A stretch of 64,000 nucleotides of DNA from UBA1127 sp965116355 (GTDB lineage Bacteria; Chloroflexota; Dehalococcoidia; Lucifugimonadales; UBA1127), in contig OZ220679.1 in assembly GCA_965116355.1 (NCBI GenBank), positions 1,364,001-1,428,000 of the forward strand. Reading direction: 5' to 3'. The notes below the pieces were generated by a model, which was given only the letters and a program-made list of their open reading frames with translations, was not told the DNA's origin and ran no database searches. The stretch's first letter is position 1. Each line of letters opens with the position of its first letter. The position numbers were made by a program, and so were the translations under genes. This document shows positions 1 through 8,338 of this stretch, piece by piece.

Positions 1-58
1 GCTTCGCCGAAGCCGGGCCTAACGTCCCGCGCAACTGTACAAGGAAAGGACGTGAGCC

Positions 59-1042
59 GTGGCGGACATTGTGCTGAGCATCGCGACGAGCAGGAGCCCG
101 ATGACGTCGCTGCCTCCCGAGATGTGGCCCGAGCTGGGCGAGCGGGACAAGCTGAGCACACGCATCAAGGACCGGTACGGCGTCCCAACCAACTACGAGG
201 AGCTGCTCGCGAAGGCTCCCGCGTCGATTGCCGACCACTTGACGCCGGAGGTCATGGGGGCGAAGCACGCCCGTGTGGTGCAGCATACCCGGACACTGGT
301 GGACACCATGGCGGAGGCGCGCCCCGACGTCCTCGTCATCATGGGCGACGACGAGGACGAGAACATCTGGGGCGACAACCGTCCCGCCATCCTGATTTAC
401 TGGGGCGACTCCTACCACCTGATCCCCAGGGCCGTGCCGCCGGGCGCCAACGAGATGACCCGGCTGGCCGCGTGGGCATGGGGGAAGGAGGAGGGCGACC
501 ACCCCACCGCCGGCCCCCTTGGCCGGCACCTGGTCGAGCGGCTCATCGAGGCGGAGTTTGACCTGGCTTCGGCGGACATGCAGAAGCCGGGCGAGGGCAT
601 GGCCCACGGCTTTGGCTTCGTGCTCGACCGGCTTACCCCCGGCGTCTCCATACCCTTCGTGCCCGTCATCCTGAACGTGCACACGCCGCCCAACCAGCCG
701 ACGCCGAAACGGCTGTACGACTTCGGGAAGGCGTTGCGCGAGGCGCTGCTGTCGTGGCCGGGGAACGAGCGCGTGGCCGTCGTCGCGACGGGCGGGCTGA
801 GCGTGGGCATCGTCGACGAGGAGCTGGACCGGCTGGCGCTGGCGGGCATGGCGGAGCGGGACATGGACAAGCTGGCCGCGCTGCCGCGCACGTGGATGCA
901 GGGCTCGCAGGGCGAGGTGCTGTGCTGGATGGCGACGGCCGGGGCGAGCGACCACCTGGACATGGAGCTGCTGGAGTACATCCCCGGCTACCGCTCGCCG
1001 GCGGGCACGGGGTGCGGGCTCGCCTTCGCGCGGTGGCGGTAG
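59..1042 (+). CDS. LigB-type extradiol dioxygenase homologue, probably non-catalytic
   Basis: A 327-residue protein with the fold signature of class III (LigB) extradiol ring-cleavage dioxygenases. The family blocks are recognisable: TSxSPM near residue 10, GDD near 97, HGFGFV near 183, PPNQPTP near 210 and GGLS near 246. The GTG start at 59 follows AAGGAAAGGA at 41-50. Active members normally have His in TSHSP, GDDxH and GGLSH; here these are Arg12, Asp100 and Val249. His183 and Glu286 remain. Family placement is firm. Iron binding and ring cleavage are doubtful, so it may be a non-catalytic partner subunit (as in AmnA-type proteins) or have a new role. Confidence 0.8.
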   Translation: MADIVLSIATSRSPMTSLPPEMWPELGERDKLSTRIKDRYGVPTNYEELLAKAPASIADHLTPEVMGAKHARVVQHTRTLVDTMAEARPDVLVIMGDDEDENIWGDNRPAILIYWGDSYHLIPRAVPPGANEMTRLAAWAWGKEEGDHPTAGPLGRHLVERLIEAEFDLASADMQKPGEGMAHGFGFVLDRLTPGVSIPFVPVILNVHTPPNQPTPKRLYDFGKALREALLSWPGNERVAVVATGGLSVGIVDEELDRLALAGMAERDMDKLAALPRTWMQGSQGEVLCWMATAGASDHLDMELLEYIPGYRSPAGTGCGLAFARWR

Positions 1043-1437
1043 GGGGCGGGGCGCACTTCGACAGGCTCAGCACGAACGGGGCGGGCGGCGCAGGGTGAAC
1101 GGCCACAACTCCACTAGCCCAGCGCTTGGGTTCCCGCCTGCGCGGGAACGACGGGAGTGGGTGGCACAGGGCGAAGGGGCGTGCTTCGACAGGCTCAGCA
1201 CGAACGGCCACGCCCCCACTAGCCCAGCGCTTGGATTCCCGCCTGCGCGGGAACGACGGGGGTGGGTGGCTCAGGGCGAACGGCCACGTCCCCACTAGCC
1301 CAGCGCTTGGGTTCCCGCCTGCGCGGGAACGACGGGGGTTGGTGGCGCAGGGCGAACGGTCCTGCGCCGCCCGTCTGGATAACGTCCGCTGCCTCCGCAG
1401 CGGGGCTTTCGCCGGTAAAGCGGGGGACTGTCCGTCG
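1043..1437. repeat. Gene-free tract with three 45-bp repeat units and REP-like palindromes
   Basis: No gene is seen between two convergent genes. A 45-bp unit starting CCACTAGCCCAGCGCTTGG and ending in the palindrome CCCGCCTGCGCGGG plus AACGACGGG occurs at 1111-1155, 1216-1260 and 1292-1336. Between the units lie copies of a second short repeat, CTTCGACAGGCTCAGCACGAACGG (about 1056-1079 and 1186-1207). The spacing is unequal (60 and 31 bp) and the spacers resemble each other, so this is not a CRISPR array. Confidence 0.85.
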
Positions 1438-2652
1438 CTAGATGGTCAGCTCCAGGATGTAGAGGCCGCCCTTCAGCCTGTCCACGACGTAGAGGATGCC
1501 GTTCTCGTCTATGAAGACGTCGTTGATGCCGTTGGCCGTTGCGCCCTCGGGGATTTGCGGGACGAAGTAGGCGACCTCCTCGGGCCGGAAGGGGTTGCTG
1601 GTGTCGTAGACGCGGAGGCCGCCGTTGAAGAAGGTGCCGAAGATCAGCGTCTCCGAGTGGTAGCACGTCGGGCCGGGCTGGTTCTCGTAGATGTTGTGGG
1701 CGCCGTAGCGGCCGGGGCGGCTGAAGAAGTCGTCCAGGTCGGGCGTCGGGAACGTGCTGATGATGACGGGGTTGGTCTCGTCCTTGATGTCGACCATCCA
1801 GACGAGCTTGGGATGGTCCTCGCCGCCGGTGCGCACCGACTCCTGGGTCACGACCATGAGGTCGCGGCCGAAGAGGGGCATCGCCGTGTGGGTGAAGCCG
1901 GGGAAGTTGGGCGCGAAGTTGAAGGCGCAGATCTCCCTGGGGTTGGCGACGTCCGAGATGTCGAGGATGTTGGTGCCGCCGTCGATCCACGCGCAGTAGG
2001 CGCGGTCGGGGCGCTCCGGGTAGACGTTGGCGTTGTGCAGCCGGTGGCCGGCGTCGAAGTAGGGGTTGCGCATTGGCGGGGGCGCGTCGTCGCCCTCGCG
2101 GGCGCCGGGCAGCCACCACCGGCCGGCCTCGCGCGGGTTCGCCGGGTCGGAGACGTCGACAATCATGTAGAGTTGGTCGTCCTTCTGATCGCGGGGCTGG
2201 AAGTCGGCGGCGCCCGTCGACAGGTGGGCGTAGGGGCCGTCGACCCACCAGAGGACGTGGCAGCCGCGCGAGTAAGGGCCGGAGGTGTCGAGGAAGCCGA
2301 TGCGGCGGGGCTCCTCGACGTTGCTGACGTCGTAGACGCCCATGCCCGTGCCGGGCTGGCCGGGCTGCTGCGACTGGTAGGCGACGAGCATCGTGTCGCC
2401 GACGATGGACAGCGAGTTGGAGCGCAGGTGCGGGTAGTCGAGATCCGTCTGGACGATGACCCTGGGGTTGGCGACGTCCGTCACGTCGACGCCGGTGATG
2501 TCCTTGGGGGCGCTCTCGTGCGCCATGTAGAGGATGCGGCGGCCGGAGCGGTCCTGGTAGAGGTGGACGCCCTCGCCGATGTTGCCGAAGCCGTTGAGCA
2601 GGTCATGGGAGATGAGCCGCATGCCCTTGATCTCGTGCGTCTGCGTCGCCAT
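1438..2652 (-). CDS. LVIVD/beta-propeller-type repeat protein
   Basis: A 404-residue protein starting at 2652, where AAGGAGG lies just upstream of the ATG. It contains repeated segments of the type VDVSDPANPRE, ISDVANPRE and YDTSNPFRPEE, spaced about 50-60 residues apart, typical of LVIVD-repeat (choice-of-anchor or propeller) proteins. There is no signal peptide or membrane segment, so it looks cytoplasmic. Many His and Asp residues (GCHVLWW, NIYENQ) recall selenium-binding-protein-like propellers, but no specific function can be assigned. A possible -10 (TATCCT) lies at 2700-2705. Confidence 0.7.
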   Translation of the reverse strand: MATQTHEIKGMRLISHDLLNGFGNIGEGVHLYQDRSGRRILYMAHESAPKDITGVDVTDVANPRVIVQTDLDYPHLRSNSLSIVGDTMLVAYQSQQPGQPGTGMGVYDVSNVEEPRRIGFLDTSGPYSRGCHVLWWVDGPYAHLSTGAADFQPRDQKDDQLYMIVDVSDPANPREAGRWWLPGAREGDDAPPPMRNPYFDAGHRLHNANVYPERPDRAYCAWIDGGTNILDISDVANPREICAFNFAPNFPGFTHTAMPLFGRDLMVVTQESVRTGGEDHPKLVWMVDIKDETNPVIISTFPTPDLDDFFSRPGRYGAHNIYENQPGPTCYHSETLIFGTFFNGGLRVYDTSNPFRPEEVAYFVPQIPEGATANGINDVFIDENGILYVVDRLKGGLYILELTI

Positions 2653-2812
2653 GGCGCCTCCTTGGGATGGGCCTCGCCTTGCGGGGGTCTGTGGCGGGGA
2701 GGATACACCAAGACGGCGGCGAGCAGAACGGGGACGGGGTTGACCGGTTGATACGGGGTGCAATCCAATGGCGTCCGGCCTGAGGAGACAGCACATAGCG
2801 CGAGGAGAAGCC

Positions 2813-3454
2813 ATGAGCATTGACCATGAGCAGCACCTGGCTGCGGTGGAGCGGACGGTGACGGAGATGGAGCGCGAGGGGCGTCGCGCCTTCGACGTGC
2901 GCCTGTCGCGCAGCATTACAGCGTCGGTGGGCGACGCGTGGGACGCGGTGACGAACGCCGAGCGCATTCCGCGCTGGTTCGCGCCTGTCACGGGCGAGCT
3001 CGCCCTCGGCGGGCGGTACCAGATCGAGGGGAACGCGGGCGGCGAGATCACGGCCTGCGAGCCGCTTTCGCACTTTGCGTTGACGTGGGAGTTCGCGGGC
3101 GACGTGAGCTGGGTGGATGTGCGGCTGGAGGACGAGGGTGGCGGGCGCGTGCGGCTGACGCTCTCGCATGCCCAGCTCCACTCACCGTTCTGGGATCACT
3201 ACGGGCCCGGCGCGACGGGCGTCGGGTGGGAGATGGGGTTCATGGGGCTGGCGATGCATCTGGAGCAGCCGGACACGCCGCTGCCCACGGACGAGGAGTT
3301 GGCATTCTCGGAGGAGGGCAAGGCGTGGGTCGCGGGCAGCGCCACGGGATGGGGCCGGGCGGCCGTCGCGGCGGGCGAGGACGCGGGCGCAGCCGACCTT
3401 GCCGCTCGGCGGACGGCGGCGTTCTACACGGGGCAGAAGGAGCCGGGGGGGTAG
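2813..3454 (+). CDS. SRPBCC (START/AHSA1-like) family protein
   Basis: A 213-residue protein. The ATG at 2813 is preferred over an in-frame ATG at 2768 because GAGGAGAAG (2802-2810) lies directly before it. Residues 20-150 match the AHSA1 (Aha1 C-terminal-like) pattern, with the amphipathic start RSITASVGDAWDAVT, the IPRWFAPV segment and a later WVDVRLED strand. Such proteins bind hydrophobic ligands or act as polyketide-cyclase-like domains. The C-terminal 60 residues resemble the extension common in actinobacterial and Chloroflexi members. It is divergent from the LVIVD gene. Substrate unknown. Confidence 0.75.
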   Translation: MSIDHEQHLAAVERTVTEMEREGRRAFDVRLSRSITASVGDAWDAVTNAERIPRWFAPVTGELALGGRYQIEGNAGGEITACEPLSHFALTWEFAGDVSWVDVRLEDEGGGRVRLTLSHAQLHSPFWDHYGPGATGVGWEMGFMGLAMHLEQPDTPLPTDEELAFSEEGKAWVAGSATGWGRAAVAAGEDAGAADLAARRTAAFYTGQKEPGG

Positions 3455-3476
3455 GGGTCGGCAGGGAATGGGCGCC

Positions 3477-3500
3477 CCTTCGACAAGCTCAGGGCGAACG
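3477..3500. repeat. Family-A short repeat
   Basis: CTTCGACAAGCTCAGGGCGAACGG lies in the 58-bp gap between two convergent genes. It is one member of the dispersed family described in the findings. Confidence 0.7.
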
Positions 3501-3512
3501 GGGTGGAGCTGG

Positions 3513-4805
3513 CTACACCTGCTGGCCGATGGAGATTACGTCCACGTCTTCCACCGTGCCTTCCGCGGTGAAGCGCCAGACGCCGATGTGGCCGCGACGC
3601 AGGTCGCCGTTGCCGTCCCAGTCGAGGCTGACGGCGCCGTCGTAGTCGACGCCCTCGCCGTCGGTCAGGGCGCCGAGGCCGCTCTTGATGGAGCCGGGGT
3701 CCTGGGTCACCTTCTGCCCCGGCCCACCTCCGACCTGGCGCAGGGCGTCCCTGATGGCGGCGCCGTCCAGGCTTTCGGCGGCCTGGGCAGCGAAGGCGAG
3801 GGCGATGGCCGCGTCGTAGGTCTCGCGGACGTAGGCGAAGGCGGGCGGGCCGCCGTAGACGGAGGCGTAGGCCGCGTCCCATGCTTCGGAGGCGTCGCCG
3901 GGGGCGGGCGCGCCGGCGGTGCCGTACATGCCGCCGAGCCGGTCGCCGCCGATGGTCCGCACCACGTCCGGGCTCTTGACGGCGTCGCCGAAGGCGAAGC
4001 TCGTGTAGAGGCCGCTGTCCAGGGCTTCTTGGACGATGAGCGTTCCCTCGCTCTCGAAGGTGAGGACGACCAGCGCGCTTGCGTCGTCGGCGGCGGACTG
4101 CCGAAGCTCGGGCAGGTAGGAGTCCTTGCCATCGACGATGGGCACGGCGTTGATGCCGCCCTTCCAGGCGTTCCGGAAGGCCTCAAACAGGCCGATGCCG
4201 TAGGGGTCGTTGCGGTAGAGGACGCCGACGTTGTCGAAGCCCTTCTCGCGGACGACCCGGGCGAGCACGGGCCCCTGCGCGCCGTCAGCCAGCGCGGTGC
4301 GGAAGAAGAAGTCGTCGTCGGCAGCGTTCGTCAGGCTGGGCGACGTGGCCGAGGGGCTGATGGTGGGGATGCCGAGGGGGCCGGAGACCTGCTCCGCCAC
4401 GGCGAGGGCGTTGGCGCTGGAGGTGGGGCCGACGATGGCGTGGACGCCCGCTTCCTCCACCATGCGGCGGGCCTCGGCGACGGCCTGGTCCGGATCAAGG
4501 GTGGAGTTGCCGAGCACGAGCTGCACGTGCTGGCCGAAAACGCCGCCCGCGTCGTTGACGTGCCGGATTGCCAGCTCGAAGGCCTGCCGACGCTCGACGG
4601 CCCGGCCGGGCGCGCCCTCGCTCAGGTTGAGCAGCAGGCCGATCCGCAGCGGGCCGGGGTCCTCGCCCATGCCGACGACGCCGGCGGCGTCCTCGACCTG
4701 GTCGCACGCCGTCAGGCCGAGGACGAGGCCCGCCAGCAGCCCCAGCAGGGCGCAGAGCAGCCATGCCCGACGGGGGCGCGGCGTGCGGTTGCCTGCATAC
4801 GACAT
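3513..4805 (-). CDS. Branched-chain-amino-acid-type ABC transporter substrate-binding lipoprotein
   Basis: A 430-residue Leu/Ile/Val-binding-protein-like (Peripla_BP_6) receptor. The N-terminus has a basic segment, a long hydrophobic stretch and the lipobox LGLTAC, so it should be exported and lipid-anchored. Family hallmarks are LRIGLLLNLSE at the start of the mature domain, DAGGVFGQHVQLVLGN, AIVGPTSSANA and NVGVLYRNDPYG. No permease or ATPase genes are adjacent, so it is an orphan receptor here. Start ATG 4805; a GTG two codons upstream (4811) is also possible, with GGGAGAG just before it. The ligand could be amino acids or small aromatic or aliphatic acids. Confidence 0.85.
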   Translation of the reverse strand: MSYAGNRTPRPRRAWLLCALLGLLAGLVLGLTACDQVEDAAGVVGMGEDPGPLRIGLLLNLSEGAPGRAVERRQAFELAIRHVNDAGGVFGQHVQLVLGNSTLDPDQAVAEARRMVEEAGVHAIVGPTSSANALAVAEQVSGPLGIPTISPSATSPSLTNAADDDFFFRTALADGAQGPVLARVVREKGFDNVGVLYRNDPYGIGLFEAFRNAWKGGINAVPIVDGKDSYLPELRQSAADDASALVVLTFESEGTLIVQEALDSGLYTSFAFGDAVKSPDVVRTIGGDRLGGMYGTAGAPAPGDASEAWDAAYASVYGGPPAFAYVRETYDAAIALAFAAQAAESLDGAAIRDALRQVGGGPGQKVTQDPGSIKSGLGALTDGEGVDYDGAVSLDWDGNGDLRRGHIGVWRFTAEGTVEDVDVISIGQQV

Positions 4806-4885
4806 CTTCACTCTCCCGTGCCGTGGGCGCAGGGGTAGGGAGGGCCTGTGCTCACGTTCCGGACACTCCAAGGCGTAGGCGCGGG

Positions 4886-5332
4886 TTACCCCGTCCGAAC
4901 GGCGTCCTCGCGCTCCGGCTGCCAGTCCATGTAGTGCGGGCCGTCGGGGCCGCGCCACTCGCGCAGCTCGATGGCGAGCCCGCTTGGGTCAGTGACGACG
5001 GCGGTGACGCCGTAGAACGAGAAGCCGGGCCGGGGCTGCGTCGTCACCTCGACGCCCTTGGCCTCCAGGTCGGCGATGACGGCGTCGACGTCCGTGACCG
5101 TCAGCGCCAGCGGGCGCTGCGCAGTGCCGACGACAGCTTCGACGCCGGGCGGCGGGGGCAGCAGCTCCAGCAGGATGTCGCCGAGGCCGACGTAGGCCAG
5201 CTCGCGGCGGTTGTCCTCGGGGCCGAACTGCACGCGGCGCAGGAAGTGGAAGCCGAGGACGTTGGTGTAGAAGTCGATGCTCTTGTCCATGTCGAAGGTG
5301 GTGACGTGGACGTGGTCGATGCCGGTGATCAT
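4886..5332 (-). CDS. VOC family (glyoxalase/extradiol dioxygenase-like) protein
   Basis: A 148-residue single-domain vicinal-oxygen-chelate protein. It begins MITGIDHVHVTTFDM with the usual first metal-ligand His, followed by SIDFYTNVLGF. Near the C-terminus it has FYGVTAVVTDPSGLAIELREW, with the second-half Glu ligand. The start at 5332 is supported by GAGGAGG upstream. A -10-like TATCAT lies at 5382-5387. Possible roles include methylmalonyl-CoA epimerase-like, glyoxalase or ring-cleavage functions; the sequence does not decide. It sits near other aromatic-metabolism-type genes but is transcribed alone. Confidence 0.8.
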   Translation of the reverse strand: MITGIDHVHVTTFDMDKSIDFYTNVLGFHFLRRVQFGPEDNRRELAYVGLGDILLELLPPPPGVEAVVGTAQRPLALTVTDVDAVIADLEAKGVEVTTQPRPGFSFYGVTAVVTDPSGLAIELREWRGPDGPHYMDWQPEREDAVRTG

Positions 5333-5522
5333 GGCAGCCTCCTCAGTGCGGCGATGGCGTTCCTGTGGGAACGATGGCGGGATGATACACGAAACGGGGG
5401 CGGCGCGCCCGCTTCGGCAGGCGGGGCGAACGGGGACACAGCGGGGCATGGGTTCCCGCCTGCGCGGGAACGACGAGCCGGGGAGGTGGGCGAACGGCGG
5501 CACACGCAGGGGCAGGCTCTGC

Positions 5523-5775
5523 GCGGGACGAGGGGCCGGGCAACGGCTTCTTGTAGATAGCATTTTGCCACTAATTGCGTTGTCTCCTTTCCCTACGAAT
5601 TGCCGCTCCGCCAGATACGTGAAACGGAGTCGTTCCAGCGCGAAAAAATTCGACTCGCCGGGGAGATCCGTAGCTGGAAACGACTCCTTCAGATACGGAG
5701 TCGACTTCCGATTACGACTGGGAACGACTGTCCGGGCTATGGGGCCCGGCAGCGGCGGTGGACCGCCGACGGGCG
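5523..5775. repeat. 254-bp structured repeat, copy 1
   Basis: It is nearly identical to 6091-6344 over its whole length and more AT-rich in the centre than the surroundings. It contains the inverted repeat GGAGTCGTTCCAGC (5626-5639) / GCTGGAAACGACTCC (5673-5687), then further iterations of the core CTGGRAACGACT. No ORF is conserved between the copies, since single-base differences and an indel shift all frames. This fits a non-autonomous (MITE-like) element or a structured RNA. Confidence 0.8.
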
Positions 5776-6090
5776 GGCCTGCGGGCGGCCACAAGGGCCG
5801 CCCCTACGGTGGAGGGCGTGGGTTCGTGCTGCATGGGGGCAGGGTAGGGGGCGGCGGGAGAATGCGCGAGGGGTTGGTGGCAGGCGTCTGCGGGCGCTGA
5901 GGCGCCCCCGTTCACCCTTCGAGAGCCTCAGGACAGGCTTCGATTTCCCTCCTTCGTCAAGCTCAGGACGGGGTCAGGGCGAACGGCTCCCGCCTGCGGC
6001 GGGACGGGCGACTCGAGAGTCGCCCCTACGGAGGGAGCATGTGGAGGTGGCCCATGGGTTCCCGCCTGCGCGGGAACGACGGGACGGGGC

Positions 6091-6344
6091 GCGGGACGAG
6101 GGGCAGTGCAACGGCTTGTTGTAGATAGCATTTTGCCACTAATTACGTCGTCTCCTTTCCCTACGATTTGCCGCTCCGCCAGATACGCGAAAGGGAGTCG
6201 TTCCAGCGCGAAAAAAATTCGACTCGCCGGGGAGATCCGTAGCTGGAAACGACTCCTTCAGATACGGAGTCGACTTCCGATTACGACTGGGAACGACTGT
6301 CCGGGCTATGGGGACCGGCAGCGGCGGTGGACCGCCGACGGGCG
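6091..6344. repeat. 254-bp structured repeat, copy 2
   Basis: Direct repeat of 5523-5775, offset by 568-569 bp, with only a handful of substitutions and one extra A in the A-run. The inverted repeats are preserved. The close identity suggests a recent duplication or gene conversion. Confidence 0.8.
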
Positions 6345-6775
6345 ACTGGCGAGTCGCCCCTGCGGAGGGGGTGCGTGGGTTCCCGCCCCGTATCGGAGTA
6401 CGGGGCAGGCTCTGCGCGGGAACGACGGGATGGGGGGTTGTCGGGCGCTGCGTGTTCGTGCTGCATGGGGGGAGGGTAGCGGGGGAGGCGGGGGATGCGC
6501 GCGGGGTTGGTGGCAGGCGTCTGCGGGCGCTGAGGCGCCCCCGTTCACCCTTCGATTTCCCTCAGGGCGAACGGCTCCCGCCTGTGGCGGGGTGGCGGGT
6601 GATTCGGGAGTCGCCCCTGCGGAGGGGGCGCGTGGGTTCCCGCCTGCGCGGGAACGACGGGACGGGGAGGTTGTCGGAGGGAGCGTGTTCGTGGTGCATG
6701 GGGGCAGGGTAGCGAAGGAGGCGGGGGATGCGCGCGGGGGTGGTGGCAGGCGGGCGGGTTGGAGGGGGCGCCGAA

Positions 6776-8293
6776 TTACATGGGGCGGGAGATGAGGTCG
6801 TTGATGCGGTCGCCCACCTGGCCGTTGTTGTTGCGCATGTAGAGCGTGGTGCGGTTGCGGGTGATGTCGCCGCGGTGCCAGTACTCGTAGATCTCCTGCC
6901 GGGCGCCGAAGGAGGACATGCAGAGGTCGTAGGCGAGGCGGAAGAGGCGGACGCGCTCGGCGGTGCCGAGGCCGTTGCTGGGGATGAGCTTGTCGAGGTA
7001 GGGGCGGACCTCCTCGCTGGCGAGGTCGCGCTCGCTGGGCTGCGACACGAGCTCCATGCCGCCGATGATCTGGAGGATGTCCAGGACGCGCTTGGAGATC
7101 TGGGCCGCGAAGGCGCCGATGGCGAACCCGTCGCCGGTGTTGATCATGTCGCCGTCGCTCATGAAGGCGCCCGCCTCCATGCCGCGGGTGGCGAGGTCGA
7201 TCATCTCGGCGTAGGTGATGAGCTCGCCGAGGAGGTCGCGGACGCCGCGGATCTCGTCGATCTCGTTGGCCCTGGCGAGCATCGTCACGACGGCGACGAA
7301 GGTGCGGAGGCGCGCGTGCAGGCGGATGTTGGTGCTGTAGCTGGCGAGGTTGTTGATGCGGCCCAGGTAGCGGACGGCCGTGGGGGCATCGTAGAGCATG
7401 ACGACGTGGTCCCAGGGGACGAGCACGTTGTTGAAGAACATCATGGCGTCCTGCTCTTCAAAGCGGCCGGCGAAGGGGTGGCCCCAGCTCCCCGGGTAGA
7501 TGGACATGGGCTCCCGGCAGACGGTGACGAGGCCGGGGGTGTTCATGGGGATGGAGAACCACTGCACGAACTCGCTGTTGGCGCGGTTGGAGAAGGTGGC
7601 GGAGAGGTAGACGAGGCACTCGTTGGAGAGGGGCGCGAGGGTGGCGAGCTGCTTGGCGCCGCGGAGGATGATGCCGTCGCGCGTCTCCTTGACGACGTGG
7701 AGGGCCGTGGCCTCGTCGTCCTCCGGGTTCTCCATCGCGTAGCCGCCGACGCCGATCCAGGCGTTGTCGGTGCGGTTCTCGCCCCGCGTGGTGCTCGTCC
7801 GGTCGACCTGGGGGTCGCCGATGGCGTGGGTCATGGCGACGTCGTGCTCGGAGGCGAAGCGCCAGAAGCGCTCGGCGTTGCCGGCGAGCTTGGGATAGAG
7901 GGTGTCGAGGTGCTTTCGGAGGTCGTACCAGCCGCAGACGATGGAGGAGCAGAAGTCCGGCGTGCGGCCGAGCTGCCCGAAGCTCTCCTGCATCCAGATC
8001 TCGCTGTTGCGGCGGCGCTTCAACAGCTCCTCGTGGGTGCGGGGCAGGCTGTAGGAGTAGCTGATGCGGTTGCCGGTCACGTCCGAGACGTAGGTCATCT
8101 GGTCCATGTACTCGTCCGTGTACTGAAGGTCGTAGAGGCGGGCGAGCTCGTGGACCATGCCGGAGAAGGCGGGGTGGGTGGTCACGTCGTCGACGCGCTT
8201 CCCGTCGAGCCAGACCTCGCGGCCGTCGCGGAGGCTCTCGATGTACCGCTCGCCGGTCTTGGCGCCCTTCGCGTTGCTGATGTCTATGGACAC
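6776..8293 (-). CDS. hpaB: HpaB-family FADH2-dependent aromatic (4-hydroxyphenylacetate-type) monooxygenase
   Basis: A 505-residue oxygenase component of a two-component flavin monooxygenase. Family marks are LGRTPDF, THAIGDPQVDR (with the conserved His and the PQVDR block), an acyl-CoA-dehydrogenase-like fold and DVLQIIGGMELVSQP near the C-terminus. The enzyme uses FADH2 from a separate reductase to hydroxylate phenols ortho to the hydroxyl. The start is GTG at 8293 with AAGGAGA upstream. The reductase gene hpaC lies immediately upstream (45-bp gap), so the two form an operon. The exact phenol is unknown; 4-hydroxyphenylacetate, 4-hydroxybenzoate-like or halogenated phenols are all possible. 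Confidence 0.9.
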   Translation of the reverse strand: MSIDISNAKGAKTGERYIESLRDGREVWLDGKRVDDVTTHPAFSGMVHELARLYDLQYTDEYMDQMTYVSDVTGNRISYSYSLPRTHEELLKRRRNSEIWMQESFGQLGRTPDFCSSIVCGWYDLRKHLDTLYPKLAGNAERFWRFASEHDVAMTHAIGDPQVDRTSTTRGENRTDNAWIGVGGYAMENPEDDEATALHVVKETRDGIILRGAKQLATLAPLSNECLVYLSATFSNRANSEFVQWFSIPMNTPGLVTVCREPMSIYPGSWGHPFAGRFEEQDAMMFFNNVLVPWDHVVMLYDAPTAVRYLGRINNLASYSTNIRLHARLRTFVAVVTMLARANEIDEIRGVRDLLGELITYAEMIDLATRGMEAGAFMSDGDMINTGDGFAIGAFAAQISKRVLDILQIIGGMELVSQPSERDLASEEVRPYLDKLIPSNGLGTAERVRLFRLAYDLCMSSFGARQEIYEYWHRGDITRNRTTLYMRNNNGQVGDRINDLISRPM

Positions 8294-8338
8294 GTCGTCA
8301 GGTCTCCTTGTCGCTTGTGGCGCGCGCGGGCCGCGGGG

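Larger units (their letters stand above)
5340..6775. repeat. Gene-free 1.4-kb repeat tract
   Basis: No credible gene. The tract is a nested array. Two copies of a 254-bp structured element (listed separately) are each followed by a palindrome of the type GGGCGAC...GTCGCCCCTRCGGAGG. Each is then followed by a module containing GTGCTGCATGGGGG, a G-rich stretch and TGGTGGCAGGCG; a third partial copy of this module runs from about 6683 to 6755. GTTCCCGCCTGCGCGGGAAC palindromes lie near 5452, 6057 and 6636. Family-A repeats lie at 5910-5987 and 6545-6571. The palindrome at 6380-6425 is split by a further small hairpin, which suggests one repeat inserted into another. Confidence 0.85.

Noticed and set aside
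1..58. Tail of an upstream gene
   Set aside because: Two frames end within the first 80 bases, but too little sequence is present to recognise a product. 41-50 is the ribosome-binding site of the LigB-like gene.
1111..1336. CRISPR array from three 45-bp repeats
   Set aside because: Only three units, gaps of 60 and 31 bp that resemble one another, palindromic ends shared with dispersed repeats, and no cas genes.
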